From: Tectiglobus sp965224045
GTDB taxonomy: Bacteria; Pseudomonadota; Alphaproteobacteria; Rhizobiales; Hyphomicrobiaceae
Assembly: GCA_965224045.1 (NCBI GenBank)
Contig: CBDCYD010000001.1
Coordinates: forward strand, 248,001 to 312,000
Direction: 5' to 3'
DNA: 64,000 nt
The notes under the pieces: generated by a model
Told to the model about the DNA's origin: nothing
The model's database searches: none
The model's input: only the letters and a program-made list of their open reading frames with translations
Position numbers and translations under genes: made by a program
Shown: positions 36,186 to 47,400 of the stretch, piece after piece
Layout: each line of letters starts with the position of its first letter
How positions within the stretch are numbered: the first letter of the stretch is position 1

Positions 36186-36600
36186 TTGGCCTCCATAGAA
36201 ACCCTGTGAGGGCAGGCACGCCACATCGTCGTCGCCTGCCAAGATGCAACAGCAACCGAACCGGACGCGCGAATCACCGGAGAACAGTGCATTATTGTCG
36301 TGATTTGCAGCGAAATGTCCAATCGGAGCGCGACTGAGATGCCACACCACGGGCTTGCCAACCTGGCCTCCGGCAGCAGCGATCGGGGTGCGTGCGGGCG
36401 CGGATTGCCATCGCGCCGCCCCGTCTCTGCCCAACTGGGAACAAGGTTCTCACGCCATGCTAGGGCACGAGCGCAGGGGGCTGCCTCGATCCCGATTTGC
36501 GAGCCGATTCGTTTCGACCGCGCACGGCGCATCGTTAATGGCTGGTTAACGGGTTTGATGAATGCTTGGCAGGAGTACCGACGGGCATCGGATCGAGAAC
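36186..36600. other. Divergent intergenic region with CtrA-type site
   Basis: 415 bp between the ATPase operon and the CAP-domain lipoprotein. Apart from the CtrA-type site at 36535-36550 nothing specific is recognised. Frames through it lack motifs. Confidence 0.5.
36535..36550 (+). promoter_or_regulatory. Full-consensus CtrA binding site
   Basis: TTAA-TGGCTGG-TTAAC matches the alphaproteobacterial CtrA consensus TTAA-N7-TTAAC exactly. It lies 51 bp upstream of the ATG of the CAP-domain lipoprotein, a position overlapping its probable promoter. Confidence 0.7.
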
Positions 36601-37278
36601 ATGAGGGAAAACGTGAGTAGAGTCGCATTGGCAGCCGGCCTGGTGGCACTGGCAGCGACGGGCTGCAGCCTCGGGACCCAGTCACTCTCGCTCGGCCTCA
36701 ACGACAACGCGCCGAGGGCCGGCTATGACCGCCGGCCGGACGGCGGTTTTGCGACCAATCGCAAATCGACGCGCAAGCGCACCGCCAGCCTGCAGAACTC
36801 CGCACCGGGCACCGGCCAGGCCACGAACCGCCCTTACACCAAGGCCCCTCCGGGCGCACTGGCTGACCGCGACTACCGCGCAACCAGCCTCGACGTTGAA
36901 CGGGCCCGCGTGCTGATCAACGTTTATCGCCGGCAGAACGGCTTGAAGCCGTTGCGCCTCGACGCGCTTCTGACCAAAGCAGCCAAGGCGCACGCGCGTG
37001 ACCTCGCCAAGTGGGACCGGATTTCGCATTTCGGCTCCGACGGCTCGAACCCTTGGGATCGCGTCAAGCGCGCCGGCTACAAGGCGAAGCTGGCAGCCGA
37101 AAACGTCGGCACCGGCCAGGCCTCGCTGGAAGAAGTCATGGCTGGCTGGAAGAAGAGCCCGGGCCACAACAAGAACCTGCTGCTGCGTGATGCCGAGCAC
37201 ATGGGCATTGCCCTTGTCCAGGCTCCGAACACCGAATTCAAGACGTTTTGGACGTTGGTTCTGGGCGCCCGGCTTTGA
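36601..37278 (+). CDS. CAP/SCP-domain lipoprotein
   Basis: 225 residues. The ATG at 36601 opens a signal peptide with lipobox LAATGC (C22), so it is probably lipid-anchored in the envelope. A disordered basic linker runs to about residue 90. The CAP domain follows: AKAHARDLAKWDRISHFGSDG with the first His, NPWDRVKRAGYKAKLAAENVG with the Glu, then MAGWKKSPGHNKNLLLRDAEHMGIAL. These match the conserved His/Glu cleft residues of the bacterial YkwD-like branch. Function of bacterial CAP proteins is mostly unknown. A CtrA site upstream suggests cell-cycle control. Confidence 0.85.
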   Translation: MRENVSRVALAAGLVALAATGCSLGTQSLSLGLNDNAPRAGYDRRPDGGFATNRKSTRKRTASLQNSAPGTGQATNRPYTKAPPGALADRDYRATSLDVERARVLINVYRRQNGLKPLRLDALLTKAAKAHARDLAKWDRISHFGSDGSNPWDRVKRAGYKAKLAAENVGTGQASLEEVMAGWKKSPGHNKNLLLRDAEHMGIALVQAPNTEFKTFWTLVLGARL

Positions 37279-37331
37279 GCTCACCCCTGAGCCCACATTC
37301 GGGCATGGCGCAAGTCTTGGCGTCGTCGCCG

Positions 37332-38720
37332 TTAGGGCCTTGCCGGCAGGGTCAGGTTTGACCAGATGCCGACCGCGATACCGAGCCGCCGCCACGCAAA
37401 CCAGCAGTTGAGCAGCGCCGTCACGGTGACCGCCGTCGCCGTTGCCATCGCCGCGCCGATCAGGCCGAACATCGGCGTCAGCGTAAAGTTGAGTGCAATG
37501 CTTATCGCGGCCCCGACGATCAGGGCAATCGCGCAGTTTCGCTGTTCACCGAGCATGGTGAGCAGGAACTCCGCCGGGCCGATCGACGCGCGCACCAAAA
37601 ATCCCATCACCAGAATGAACATTACCGGATAGCCCTCGGCAAAGCCCGCCCCGAATAATGACAGCAATGGTTTGCCGATCGCCAGGATCACCACTGCGCC
37701 GGCCAGCGACGGCCAGAAGGTCCAGTGGCCCGCATCCCGCACCAGCCGGGTCAGAGCCGCCTTGTCGCCGCGCGCGTTGAGCGCCGAATAGCGGTTGGCA
37801 ACGGCGCTGCCCACCGCGTAGTGCACGAACATGATGAGGCTCATGGTCTTGGCGGCGGCGAAGTAGATCCCGACCTGCGCCGGGTCGACGTAGCGCGAAA
37901 TGATTAGCACGTCGGCGTTCTGCAGAAGGATTTCGCAGAAGCTGATGACCAGCAGCGGAAACGCCATCGTCAGCCAGCCTTTGACGTCGTATGCGCGCGG
38001 TCCGGCCGGAATCACCCGCCTGAGCTTGACGTGCAGCACCAGCATCTGCACGAGCGCCGCCGTCCAGGTCGCAAAGATCGCCGCGCCTGCAGCCGTGGTC
38101 GCCGTCATCTCCAAGCCGGCCAGCCACGCACCGACCATCGCGGCAAGTACGAGCACCGGGCGCAAGACATAGGGCGGCAGCAGCGCCGAGATCATCCATG
38201 CCTGACCGCGCCCGATGCCGTCTTGAAAGTCACCGACGGTGAACAGCGGCAGGCAGATCAGCCCCAGGAACAAGGGCAATATGGTGTAGTGGGCGAGCTG
38301 ATCGCCGAACAGCCAAAGCGCCAGCATCCCGCCGAGCGCGACTGATGTCGCCAGCGCGAACACGACCAGCCGGCCGCCGATCAGCAGGCCGCGCAAGAGC
38401 GCCAATTGCCCGGTCTCGCGGTATTCGGGGATCAGCCGTATCGCGGTGACGCTCAGCCCGACCTCGCACAGTCCGCCGAGCACCAGCACCCAGGTCCACA
38501 CGAATACGTAGATCCCGTACTCGAAGCTACCCATCCATCGTGCCAGCAGGATTTGCGACAGATAGAGCATGCCGGCGCTGGCCACGCGGATCGAAAAGGC
38601 CAACAGCGCATCGCGCTGCATGCGCGCGCGCTCATCGCCGGATCGCGCGATATCGATCAGGCGCTCCGGAAAGCCGCGAAATGTCGCCGAAAGGGCAACG
38701 ATTTGTGGTTGTAGCGCCAT
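37332..38720 (-). CDS. Polysaccharide flippase, Wzx/MurJ-like superfamily
   Basis: A 462-residue integral membrane protein with about 12-14 helices. It begins with a soluble stretch, then LAFSIRVASAGMLYLSQILLARWMGSFEYGIYVFVWTWVLVL, the typical N-terminal pair of the polysaccharide biosynthesis (RfbX) family. Repeated core segments include NADVLIISRYVDPAQVGIYFAAAKTMSLI and LNFTLTPMFGLIGAAMATATAV. It probably flips a lipid-linked sugar across the inner membrane. No glycosyltransferase genes are adjacent, so the substrate is unknown. The upstream 80-residue gene is 35 bp away and probably co-transcribed. Confidence 0.85.
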   Translation of the reverse strand: MALQPQIVALSATFRGFPERLIDIARSGDERARMQRDALLAFSIRVASAGMLYLSQILLARWMGSFEYGIYVFVWTWVLVLGGLCEVGLSVTAIRLIPEYRETGQLALLRGLLIGGRLVVFALATSVALGGMLALWLFGDQLAHYTILPLFLGLICLPLFTVGDFQDGIGRGQAWMISALLPPYVLRPVLVLAAMVGAWLAGLEMTATTAAGAAIFATWTAALVQMLVLHVKLRRVIPAGPRAYDVKGWLTMAFPLLVISFCEILLQNADVLIISRYVDPAQVGIYFAAAKTMSLIMFVHYAVGSAVANRYSALNARGDKAALTRLVRDAGHWTFWPSLAGAVVILAIGKPLLSLFGAGFAEGYPVMFILVMGFLVRASIGPAEFLLTMLGEQRNCAIALIVGAAISIALNFTLTPMFGLIGAAMATATAVTVTALLNCWFAWRRLGIAVGIWSNLTLPARP

Positions 38721-38755
38721 TGCGTGTCGCGATCCTTCGGTGGCCGAGGCCTTAT

Positions 38756-38998
38756 CTATAGGAGATCATCCTGCAACATTTGGTTGATGCGCTCGCGCGC
38801 CCTGGTTCGCACGCGCTCCGCCACGCCGGCCCACGCCCAGGACCGGCCGGCATCACCGGCGAGGCTGTGCTTCGTTGCAAAAAAGTCGGCGATCTCGGCA
38901 GCATAGGCGCCGTGATGTCCTTCCAACACCTCGACGATACTCTCGACGTCCGCCGGTGTCGGCGTAGCATCAAACTCTGGATGCGGGCCGTTTGCCAT
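38756..38998 (-). CDS. Conserved-looking hypothetical protein
   Basis: 80 residues from ATG 38998 (the frame reaches 39046). Mostly helical and charged: TPADVESIVEVLEGHHGAYAAEIADFFATKH, then WAWAGVAERVRTRARERINQML. It is hydrophilic, so cytoplasmic. It lies just upstream of the flippase on the same strand, which suggests co-transcription. No family is recognised; it is kept because the composition and close spacing are gene-like. Confidence 0.55.
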   Translation of the reverse strand: MANGPHPEFDATPTPADVESIVEVLEGHHGAYAAEIADFFATKHSLAGDAGRSWAWAGVAERVRTRARERINQMLQDDLL

Positions 38999-39090
38999 TG
39001 CCTGAACATTCCCTGAAAAAGCGGTCTTTGCCGTCAGGAAAAGCAAGATCGACGCCAGTTCCTCATTTTGGCCGGCAACCGGCGTTTGCC

Positions 39091-39220
39091 CTAGATCATT
39101 TCCGCCTCAAGCGAATTCGCATCACCGGCCCGCACCTCCTCCCGACCGCCCAATACCATGATGCCGTGGGCGGTCGGGAGGGGGAGCGGGATCGTTTCAG
39201 CTCAACCTGGAAAACCATAA
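39091..39220 (+). repeat. Family A palindromic repeat, copy 2
   Basis: Begins CTAGATCATTTCCGCC and ends near ACCTGGAAAACCATAA. The hairpin is a perfect 14-bp stem, CTCCCGACCGCCCA against TGGGCGGTCGGGAG. The loop ATACCATGATGCCG is the reverse complement of the loop in the other copies, while the flanks keep the same direction. This copy is not next to a stop codon. Confidence 0.85.
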
Positions 39221-39321
39221 AGCATGTGCGCTGGCGGCCGGATTCGGTGTAAGTTCCAACAAAGAGTCGCGCAGATCTTTACCAACAGCCTGTAACCGGG
39301 CGTATCGAATTGGGACGGGAC

Positions 39322-39591
39322 ATGTCGCAAGCAAGCCACCGAGCAGGAATGTCACGCGCGTTTCGCATGTTAGGTGCCGCGGTCGTATCAACCGCTCTGA
39401 TCGCGGCAGGCGGTAGTGTGCACGCCCAGGGTAGCGGTGGTGGCGTCCCCGGCATTCTCGTCGCGCCCGAGAGCGATCCGCCTGCCGGCTGCGGCAATCA
39501 GGATGGCCGCCTTCCAAGCCCTCATGATGATGAGCCGTTCACGCCCGGCTGCCGATATGACGGCGGCGATGACCTGCAACTGCTCGTCTGA
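39322..39591 (+). CDS. Possible small exported protein
   Basis: 89 residues from ATG 39322, with GGGACGGGAC before it. A twin-basic N-terminus is followed by a hydrophobic core and an AxA-type cleavage site (RMLGAAVVSTALIAAGGSVHA before QGSGGG). The mature part is only about 55 residues, rich in Gly, Pro and Asp, with two Cys (CGNQD and CRYDG) that could pair. Function unknown. The signal peptide is the main support. Confidence 0.5.
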   Translation: MSQASHRAGMSRAFRMLGAAVVSTALIAAGGSVHAQGSGGGVPGILVAPESDPPAGCGNQDGRLPSPHDDEPFTPGCRYDGGDDLQLLV

Positions 39592-39639
39592 GGTCTTCCC
39601 CGGCCGAGCCGCCGACGCAATCATAAATGGCGCCTGATA

Positions 39640-39774
39640 CTCAACAGGCCCTAATCCGGAATCGGACCGATTCCGGATTGAAGCAGAAAGTTGCTCGATT
39701 CTTTAGAGGCGATCATCTTCGTGCCTTGAGTTAGGAACCGCTGTCGCGGCTCCAACTCGAGGCACGATGATCTA
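39640..39774 (-). repeat. Family B double-hairpin repeat, copy 2
   Basis: Same two-hairpin layout as 1000-1134. The shared core AAGCAGAAAGTTGCTCGATTCTTTAGAGGCGATCATCTT is nearly unchanged. The stems are TAATCCGGAATCGG / CCGATTCCGGATTG and GTGCCTTGAGTTAGGAACCGC / GCGGCTCCAACTCGAGGCAC. Read on the minus strand, it starts TAGATCATCGTGCC, with TAG being the stop of the carboxypeptidase gene. Confidence 0.85.
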
Positions 39775-40812
39775 TTGTCCGGAGAGGTCGCGGCGGGCGG
39801 GTGCAGGCGCTGTGGCGTTACCGGATTTAGCAACTTTCCGTTTGGCCGCCGCCGTCTTTGATCTGCGCGCCTTGCGTGCCCGGCGCGCGCGTCTGGCCCG
39901 CGCCCGTGCAAGACGCGGGTTGCACGCCCGCATCGGTATCGTGGCCCTGACGCTGTCCGCTGTTGTGGCTGCGGTTGAAACCGGCACGGCGGCCAGCGCC
40001 GGCGCATTGAAATAGACCTTCCAGGCGTAGGTGTTAAAGCCGTGCTCAAGCAGGCTGCCTGCCCGGGTCGCCCGCTCGCCGGGCGTCGGTTCGCCAAGCA
40101 CGATGGCGACCAACTGCAGCCCGTCCCGCGTCGCGCTTGCCACGACGTTGAAACCGGCATCGCAGATGAAGCCGGTCTTGATGCCATCGGCGCCCGGCAG
40201 CGTCCGCAAGAGGGAATTGTGGGATCGCAGGCGCCGCTTGCCGATGCGCATCGCAGGCATCGCCCAATAGGCGGCATGTTGCGGATAATTCTTAAGAACA
40301 GCCCGTGACAACAGTGCCAGATCACGCGCAGTCGTGACCTGCTCGGGCGAGGGTAGGCCGTTCGGGTTGACGTAGCGCGTCCGCGTCATGCCGAGGCGTT
40401 TTGCCGTCGCATTCATCATTGCAACGAAGCCGTCGTGCGAGCCTCCGACAGCCTCGGCGAGTGCCACCGCGATGTCATTGGCCGACTTGATGATCAGCGC
40501 CTTGAGAGCGAACTCGACGGAGACCTCGCTGCCGGCCTTGAGCCCGATCTTGCTCGCCGGCATCTTGTTGGCGAGTTCCGAATACGGGATTTTCGACGTC
40601 AATGACAGCTTGCCGGCCTTGATCGCCTCGAACGTGACGTAGGCGGTCATGATCTTGGTCACGGACGCCGGATGCCACGGCTGATCGATATCTTCCGCGT
40701 AGAGCACCTTGTCGTTGGCGGGGTCATAGAGCAACGCCGGCCCGGCGATTGCGCGCAGCGGCGCCATCGCCAGCAGTGCCAATGCGATCGTTACCCAGTA
40801 TCCCGGCTTCAT
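39772..40812 (-). CDS. dac: D-alanyl-D-alanine carboxypeptidase
   Basis: A 346-residue low-molecular-weight PBP of peptidase family S11, trimming pentapeptides of peptidoglycan in the periplasm. It has a signal peptide (VTIALALLAMAPLRAIAG), the catalytic SxxK at S50-V-T-K53, SAN at 110-112 and KTG at 212-214. After the catalytic domain (to about residue 285) the tail is unusual. It is a run of Ala, Arg and Lys of about 55 residues (RARARRARRARKARRSK and on) in place of the amphipathic helix or SPOR domain often found in relatives. The stop codon is the start of a family B repeat. Confidence 0.93.
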   Translation of the reverse strand: MKPGYWVTIALALLAMAPLRAIAGPALLYDPANDKVLYAEDIDQPWHPASVTKIMTAYVTFEAIKAGKLSLTSKIPYSELANKMPASKIGLKAGSEVSVEFALKALIIKSANDIAVALAEAVGGSHDGFVAMMNATAKRLGMTRTRYVNPNGLPSPEQVTTARDLALLSRAVLKNYPQHAAYWAMPAMRIGKRRLRSHNSLLRTLPGADGIKTGFICDAGFNVVASATRDGLQLVAIVLGEPTPGERATRAGSLLEHGFNTYAWKVYFNAPALAAVPVSTAATTADSVRATIPMRACNPRLARARARRARRARKARRSKTAAAKRKVAKSGNATAPAPARRDLSGQ

Positions 40813-41457
40813 CGGTTCAGAACTGTCCGCTCATTGCAATGAGCGAAGGCACTAACACGCCAGCCGAACACCGGGCAATGCACGCCGGCCACTCGGCATC
40901 CGAGCGATGTCGTAGGGCAACGCACGCACGTCGCTTCCTCCTTGTTCCGGCAATTGCCTTTACCCGCCCCAAGCGTCGACGCCTGTCACCCGCAAGTCAC
41001 GCCGACCGCCGATTGCCGCGACCATCCCACAAACATCTCATTGCAGCCGAATTCGCACCAAGATCGCCGCTTCGGGACAAAACATCCGAAGCCTGAACAG
41101 CCTACGGCCAGAGCGCCGCTGGGATGCCCGCGTTTGGACGCCAAGGGAGTAGGCGGTTCGCGGACGACGGCATCGTCGACAAAGACCGGCCACACGTGGT
41201 GATGCAACGTGCCTGCGTGCCGTTCGGGCAGCCGTCGTCTGCGCGCGATTTGATCCGTCGCAAGTTAAAGACACGCCTCTAACTGCTTGAAGACAAATTC
41301 GTTACTTGATCCCCGGGTCAAATGCTTTCTATTGTCTAATCCTGAGCAAGTATGTCTTTCCGTTTTGGATATGGCACGTGAGCCGATCGAAAGCGTCCGG
41401 CGCGTGTCTGAACGGAAATTTATCTTGAAATCAATGCTTTGGCTATTGGTATGAAGT
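40813..41457. other. Intergenic region upstream of the RTX protein
   Basis: 645 bp, divergent between the carboxypeptidase and the giant RTX gene. Positions 41270-41457 are AT-richer and probably hold the RTX promoter. TTGATCCCCGGGTCAA at 41306-41321 is an imperfect palindrome that could bind a regulator. No gene is seen. Confidence 0.5.
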
Positions 41458-44400
41458 ATGTCATTCACTCTGCGTAACGTGTGGGACCTCGCCTTTCCTG
41501 CAATCGAACAAGACTTCGAGGATGAATTCACGCCGTGGCGGCATCCAGGGCATCTTGAATTTCCAAAGTACTTTGCCGATGAAACTGTACTGCTCACGTC
41601 GTTCGGACGTCTCAATGGCCTGAGCCCGATCGCACGCGCATTTGACGGTTATTCGCCTCGCTCGGCCGCCGACCCGGCCAGCAACATCGCTGGTGGTCGA
41701 GGCATTGCAGGCGCACCTGGCCGACCGACCGACACCGGCGTCGATGATCTGCAGCAAGCGCTGTTCGCAAGCATCGAAGAGCCGATCGGAGACCACCCGC
41801 ACGCGCCGTTCTGGGGAAAGGCTTGGTCCGCCCACATCAGCGTGACGTTCGATGCCGTCCGCGACGCAGTCGACCAATGGTCGAACGCGCGATCAATTGA
41901 AATTGACATCGTCCGGCCCGACATTGTCTCCCGTCTGGGCAGGCAGGACAATTGGGATCGCAGGCCCGAAGCGGAACATCTCGGGCACCAACCGCCTCGT
42001 GATGAGCCCGACCAAGCGGCAATGCCCGCGGCCCGCCCGCAACCGACCGTTGCAACCGACAAAGACGATTACCCACCGGGCGCAACCGTTGAAATCACCG
42101 CGACCAACTTTACGCCGGGTGGCTTGGTGACGTTTGAAATCGACCATGTCTCCGGACCGGGCGATGACGGCGCTTTTGGAACGACGGACGATGTCGTCGA
42201 GGAACTCGGCGGCCGGGGTCACGATCCCTGGACGGTTAGGGATGGTTCGCCCGAGGATCTCGACGGTGCGGTTGACGGGTCCGTCACCACGCAATGGCAT
42301 GTCGACCCCGACGACTCGGCGCACGCGCGCTTTCTCCTCACCGCCAGGGACGAGACAACCGGCGCGGTAGCGACGACGACCTTCACGGATAACCCGACCA
42401 CGTTCGAGGTTCGCATATCCAGCGGCTTGGACGATGTTGAGGAATCGTCGACGGGTTCTGTCTCGACGGGCAGCAGTGATCTTGAGCTTGTCAACGACGG
42501 CTCGACGGGCGACCAGACGGTCGGTCTGCGGTTTACCGGCATCGATATTCCTAAGGATGCTGTGATCACCAACGCTTATCTTCAGTTTCAGGTCGACGAG
42601 ACGGACGTTCTTGCAACCTCTCTGACGATCCACGGTGAGGCGGCTGATGATGCGGCAGCCTTCACGGGCGCTGCGTTTGACGTTTCCTCGCGCGGCCAGA
42701 CGACGGCCAGTGTCTCCTGGACGCCGCCGGCCTGGGACACGGTCGGTGAGGCCGGTGCCGGCCAGCAGACGCCGGATCTGTCGGCGATCATCCAGGAGAT
42801 CGTGACGCGCGAGGGCTGGACGGCAGACAACGCGCTTGTGCTGACCTTGACCGGCAGCGGCGCGCGCACGGCGGAGTCCTTCGAGGGCGACGCGCAGGCC
42901 GCCCCGTTGCTGCACATCGAGTGGCAGACGGCGACGGGCAGCCCGCCGACGAGCTTTGATCTGAGCGCCACCGCGGTTGACGAGCATGCGGCGGCCGGCA
43001 CGGTGATCGGCACGTTCGGCAACGTCGTTGACCCTGATGCGGGCGACACGCACACCTTTGCGCTTGTCGATGATGCCGGTGGCCGGTTCCGGCTTTCGGG
43101 CTCCGACCTTGAGGTCGCCGACGGCACGCTGCTCGACTTTGAGAGCGCGACGAGCCACGACGTTGTCGTGCGCGTTCAGGATTCCGGCGGCCAGTTCCTT
43201 GACCAGACGTTCACGATCACGCTGAACGACATCAATGACGCGCCTGTGATCACCAACCTTGACGGTGACACGCTGACCTACACGGCCGGCAGCGGCGCCC
43301 TGGCGCTCGACCAGGGCGGCGATGCGGTCGTCGACGATGTCGATTCGGCGGACTACGACACCGGCCAGCTGACGGTCTCGATCGTCTCCGGCGGCGATGG
43401 CACGCAGGATGTGCTGGCGATCGCCGACCAGGGCACGGGCGCCGGCCAGATTGGCCTGAGCGGTGCCCAGGACGTGACCTATGAAGGCACGGTGATCGGC
43501 AGTTATGCGGGCGGCGACCAGGGCAACGACCTGGTTGTGACGCTGCTGGCTGCGGCGGGCAATGCGGCGGTCCAGGCGCTGGTGCGGGCGCTGACCTACG
43601 AGAACACGGAGCAGGCGGCCCCGACGACGGGCGACCGCACGCTCAACATCACGCTGACCGACGGCGACGGCGCCACATCCCAGCTCGTCGCCACCACGGT
43701 CAGCGTCCGGCAGCCGGGAGCGCCGTCGGTCTTCGAGGTTCGCATATCCAGCGGCTTGGACGATGTTGAGGAATCGTCGACGGGTTCTGTCTCGACGGGC
43801 AGCAGTGATCTTGAGCTTGTCAACGACGGCTCGACGGGCGACCAGACGGTCGGTCTGCGGTTTACCGGCATCGATATTCCTAAGGATGCTGTGATCACCA
43901 ACGCTTATCTTCAGTTTCAGGTCGACGAGACGGACGTTCTTGCAACCTCTCTGACGATCCACGGTGAGGCGGCTGATGATGCGGCAGCCTTCACGGGCGC
44001 CGCGTTTGACGTTTCCTCGCGCGGCCAGACGACGGCCAGTGTCTCCTGGACGCCGCCGGCCTGGGACACGGTCGGTGAGGCCGGTGCCGGCCAGCAGACG
44101 CCGGATCTGTCGGCGATCATCCAGGAGATCGTGACGCGCGAGGGCTGGACGGCAGACAACGCGCTTGTGCTGACCTTGACCGGCAGCGGCGCGCGCACGG
44201 CGGAGTCCTTCGAGGGCGACGCGCAGGCCGCCCCGTTGCTGCACATCGAGTGGCAGACGGCGACGGGCAGCCCGCCGACGAGCTTTGATCTGAGCGCCAC
44301 CGCGGTTGACGAGCATGCGGCGGCCGGCACGGTGATCGGCACGTTCGGCAACGTCGTTGACCCTGATGCGGGCGACACGCACACCTTTGCGCTTGTCGAT

Positions 44401-47400
44401 GATGCCGGTGGCCGGTTCCGGCTTTCGGGCTCCGACCTTGAGGTCGCCGACGGCACGCTGCTCGACTTTGAGAGCGCGACGAGCCACGACGTTGTCGTGC
44501 GCGTTCAGGATTCCGGCGGCCAGTTCCTTGACCAGACGTTCACGATCACGCTGAACGACATCAATGACGCGCCTGTGATCACCAACCTTGACGGTGACAC
44601 GCTGACCTACACGGCCGGCAGCGGCGCCCTGGCGCTCGACCAGGGCGGCGATGCGGTCGTCGACGATGTCGATTCGGCGGACTACGACACCGGCCAGCTG
44701 ACGGTCTCGATCGTCTCCGGCGGCGATGGCACGCAGGATGTGCTGGCGATCGCCGACCAGGGCACGGGCGCCGGCCAGATTGGCCTGAGCGGTGCCCAGG
44801 ACGTGACCTATGAAGGCACGGTGATCGGCAGTTATGCGGGCGGCGACCAGGGCAACGACCTGGTTGTGACGCTGCTGGCTGCGGCGGGCAATGCGGCGGT
44901 CCAGGCGCTGGTGCGGGCGCTGACCTACGAGAACACGGAGCAGGCGGCCCCGACGACGGGCGACCGCACGCTCAACATCACGCTGACCGACGGCGACGGC
45001 GCCACATCCCAGCTCGTCGCCACCACGGTCAGCGTCCGGCAGCCGGGAGCGCCGTCGGTCTTCGAGGTTCGCATATCCAGCGGCTTGGACGATGTTGAGG
45101 AATCGTCGACGGGTTCTGTCTCGACGGGCAGCAGTGATCTTGAGCTTGTCAACGACGGCTCGACGGGCGACCAGACGGTCGGTCTGCGGTTTACCGGCAT
45201 CGATATTCCTAAGGATGCTGTGATCACCAACGCTTATCTTCAGTTTCAGGTCGACGAGACGGACGTTCTTGCAACCTCTCTGACGATCCACGGTGAGGCG
45301 GCTGATGATGCGGCAGCCTTCACGGGCGCCGCGTTTGACGTTTCCTCGCGCGGCCAGACGACGGCCAGTGTCTCCTGGACGCCGCCGGCCTGGGACACGG
45401 TCGGTGAGGCCGGTGCCGGCCAGCAGACGCCGGATCTGTCGGCGATCATCCAGGAGATCGTGACGCGCGAGGGCTGGACGGCAGACAACGCGCTTGTGCT
45501 GACCTTGACCGGCAGCGGCGCGCGCACGGCGGAGTCCTTCGAGGGCGACGCGCAGGCCGCCCCGTTGCTGCACATCGAGTGGCAGACGGCGACGGGCAGC
45601 CCGCCGACGAGCTTTGATCTGAGCGCCACCGCGGTTGACGAGCATGCGGCGGCCGGCACGGTGATCGGCACGTTCGGCAACGTCGTTGACCCTGATGCGG
45701 GCGACACGCACACCTTTGCGCTTGTCGATGATGCCGGTGGCCGGTTCCGGCTTTCGGGCTCCGACCTTGAGGTCGCCGACGGCACGCTGCTCGACTTTGA
45801 GAGCGCGACGAGCCACGACGTTGTCGTGCGCGTTCAGGATTCCGGCGGCCAGTTCCTTGACCAGACGTTCACGATCACGCTGAACGACATCAATGACGCG
45901 CCTGTGATCACCAACCTTGACGGTGACACGCTGACCTACACGGCCGGCAGCGGCGCCCTGGCGCTCGACCAGGGCGGCGATGCGGTCGTCGACGATGTCG
46001 ATTCGGCGGACTACGACACCGGCCAGCTGACGGTCTCGATCGTCTCCGGCGGCGATGGCACGCAGGATGTGCTGGCGATCGCCGACCAGGGCACGGGCGC
46101 CGGCCAGATTGGCCTGAGCGGTGCCCAGGACGTGACCTATGAAGGCACGGTGATCGGCAGTTATGCGGGCGGCGACCAGGGCAACGACCTGGTTGTGACG
46201 CTGCTGGCTGCGGCGGGCAATGCGGCGGTCCAGGCGCTGGTGCGGGCGCTGACCTACGAGAACACGGAGCAGGCGGCCCCGACGACGGGCGACCGCACGC
46301 TCAACATCACGCTGACCGACGGCGACGGCGCCACATCCCAGCTCGTCGCCACCACGGTCACGGTGTTTACATCTCCACCGGTGAACTACACCGAACAGCT
46401 ACGTATCTCGTCCGGAATCGCGGATGTCGAAGAAGCAGCGAGCGGTTCCGTTTCGACCAGCAGCAGTGACCTCGAACTCGTCAACGACGGCTCGACCGGC
46501 AATCAGACCGTGGGGCTGCGCTTCGAGAGATTGTTTATCCCCAAGAACGCCGTGATCACCAATGCCTATCTGCAGTTCCAGGTCGATGAGACGGACAGCG
46601 TCACGACATCGTTGATGATCCACGGCGAAGCAGCCGACGATGCGGTGGCTTTCACGGGCGCCGCGTTTGACGTTTCCTCGCGCGGTCAGACGACGGCCAG
46701 TGTCGCCTGGACGCCGCCGGCCTGGGACACGGTCGGCGCGGCCGGTGCCGACCAGCAGACACCGGACCTGTCGGCGATCATCCAGGAGATCGTCAACCGC
46801 GACGGCTGGTCTGCCAACAACGCGCTTGTCTTGACTCTGACCGGCAGCGGTGCACGCACCGCAGAGTCCTTTGACGGCGATCCACAGGCAGCCCCATTGC
46901 TGCACATTGAATTCCAGGCGCCACCTGACAACCCGGCCAACAGTCTGCCAACCGGCACGCTCTCGATCGCGGTCAATACCGGCACGCCGTTTCCGGGGTC
47001 CACGTTGACCGCGGTAAACGCACTTGCAGATGCCGACGGTCTCGGCGCCTTTCGCTATCAGTGGGAGCGCAGCAATGACGGCGGTGCGAACTACACACCC
47101 ATCGGCCTCGATCAGGACAGCTACACGCTGACGAATGACGATCTCGGCTACCAGGTGCGCGTGGTCGCTACCTACTGGGATGGCGCTGGAACATTGGAAA
47201 CCGTTGCGAGTGCATCCACGGTCGATGTCACGCAGCCGGGTGCCGACGTCATGCGCTTTGCCATCATTGGCGACTACGGCAACGACTCGATCGACGAGCA
47301 GAACGTTGCGGATCTCGTAGACGGCTGGAACGTCGATTTCATACTGACGGTCGGCGACAACGCCTACGGCGCAATTCCCTTCGATGACGCCGTCGGCAAG

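Noticed and set aside
41893..45816. A 1307-codon antisense open frame across the RTX repeats
   Set aside because: It repeats with the same 1329-bp period as the sense gene, is Arg-rich and lacks any domain; it is a shadow of the stop-poor repeat.
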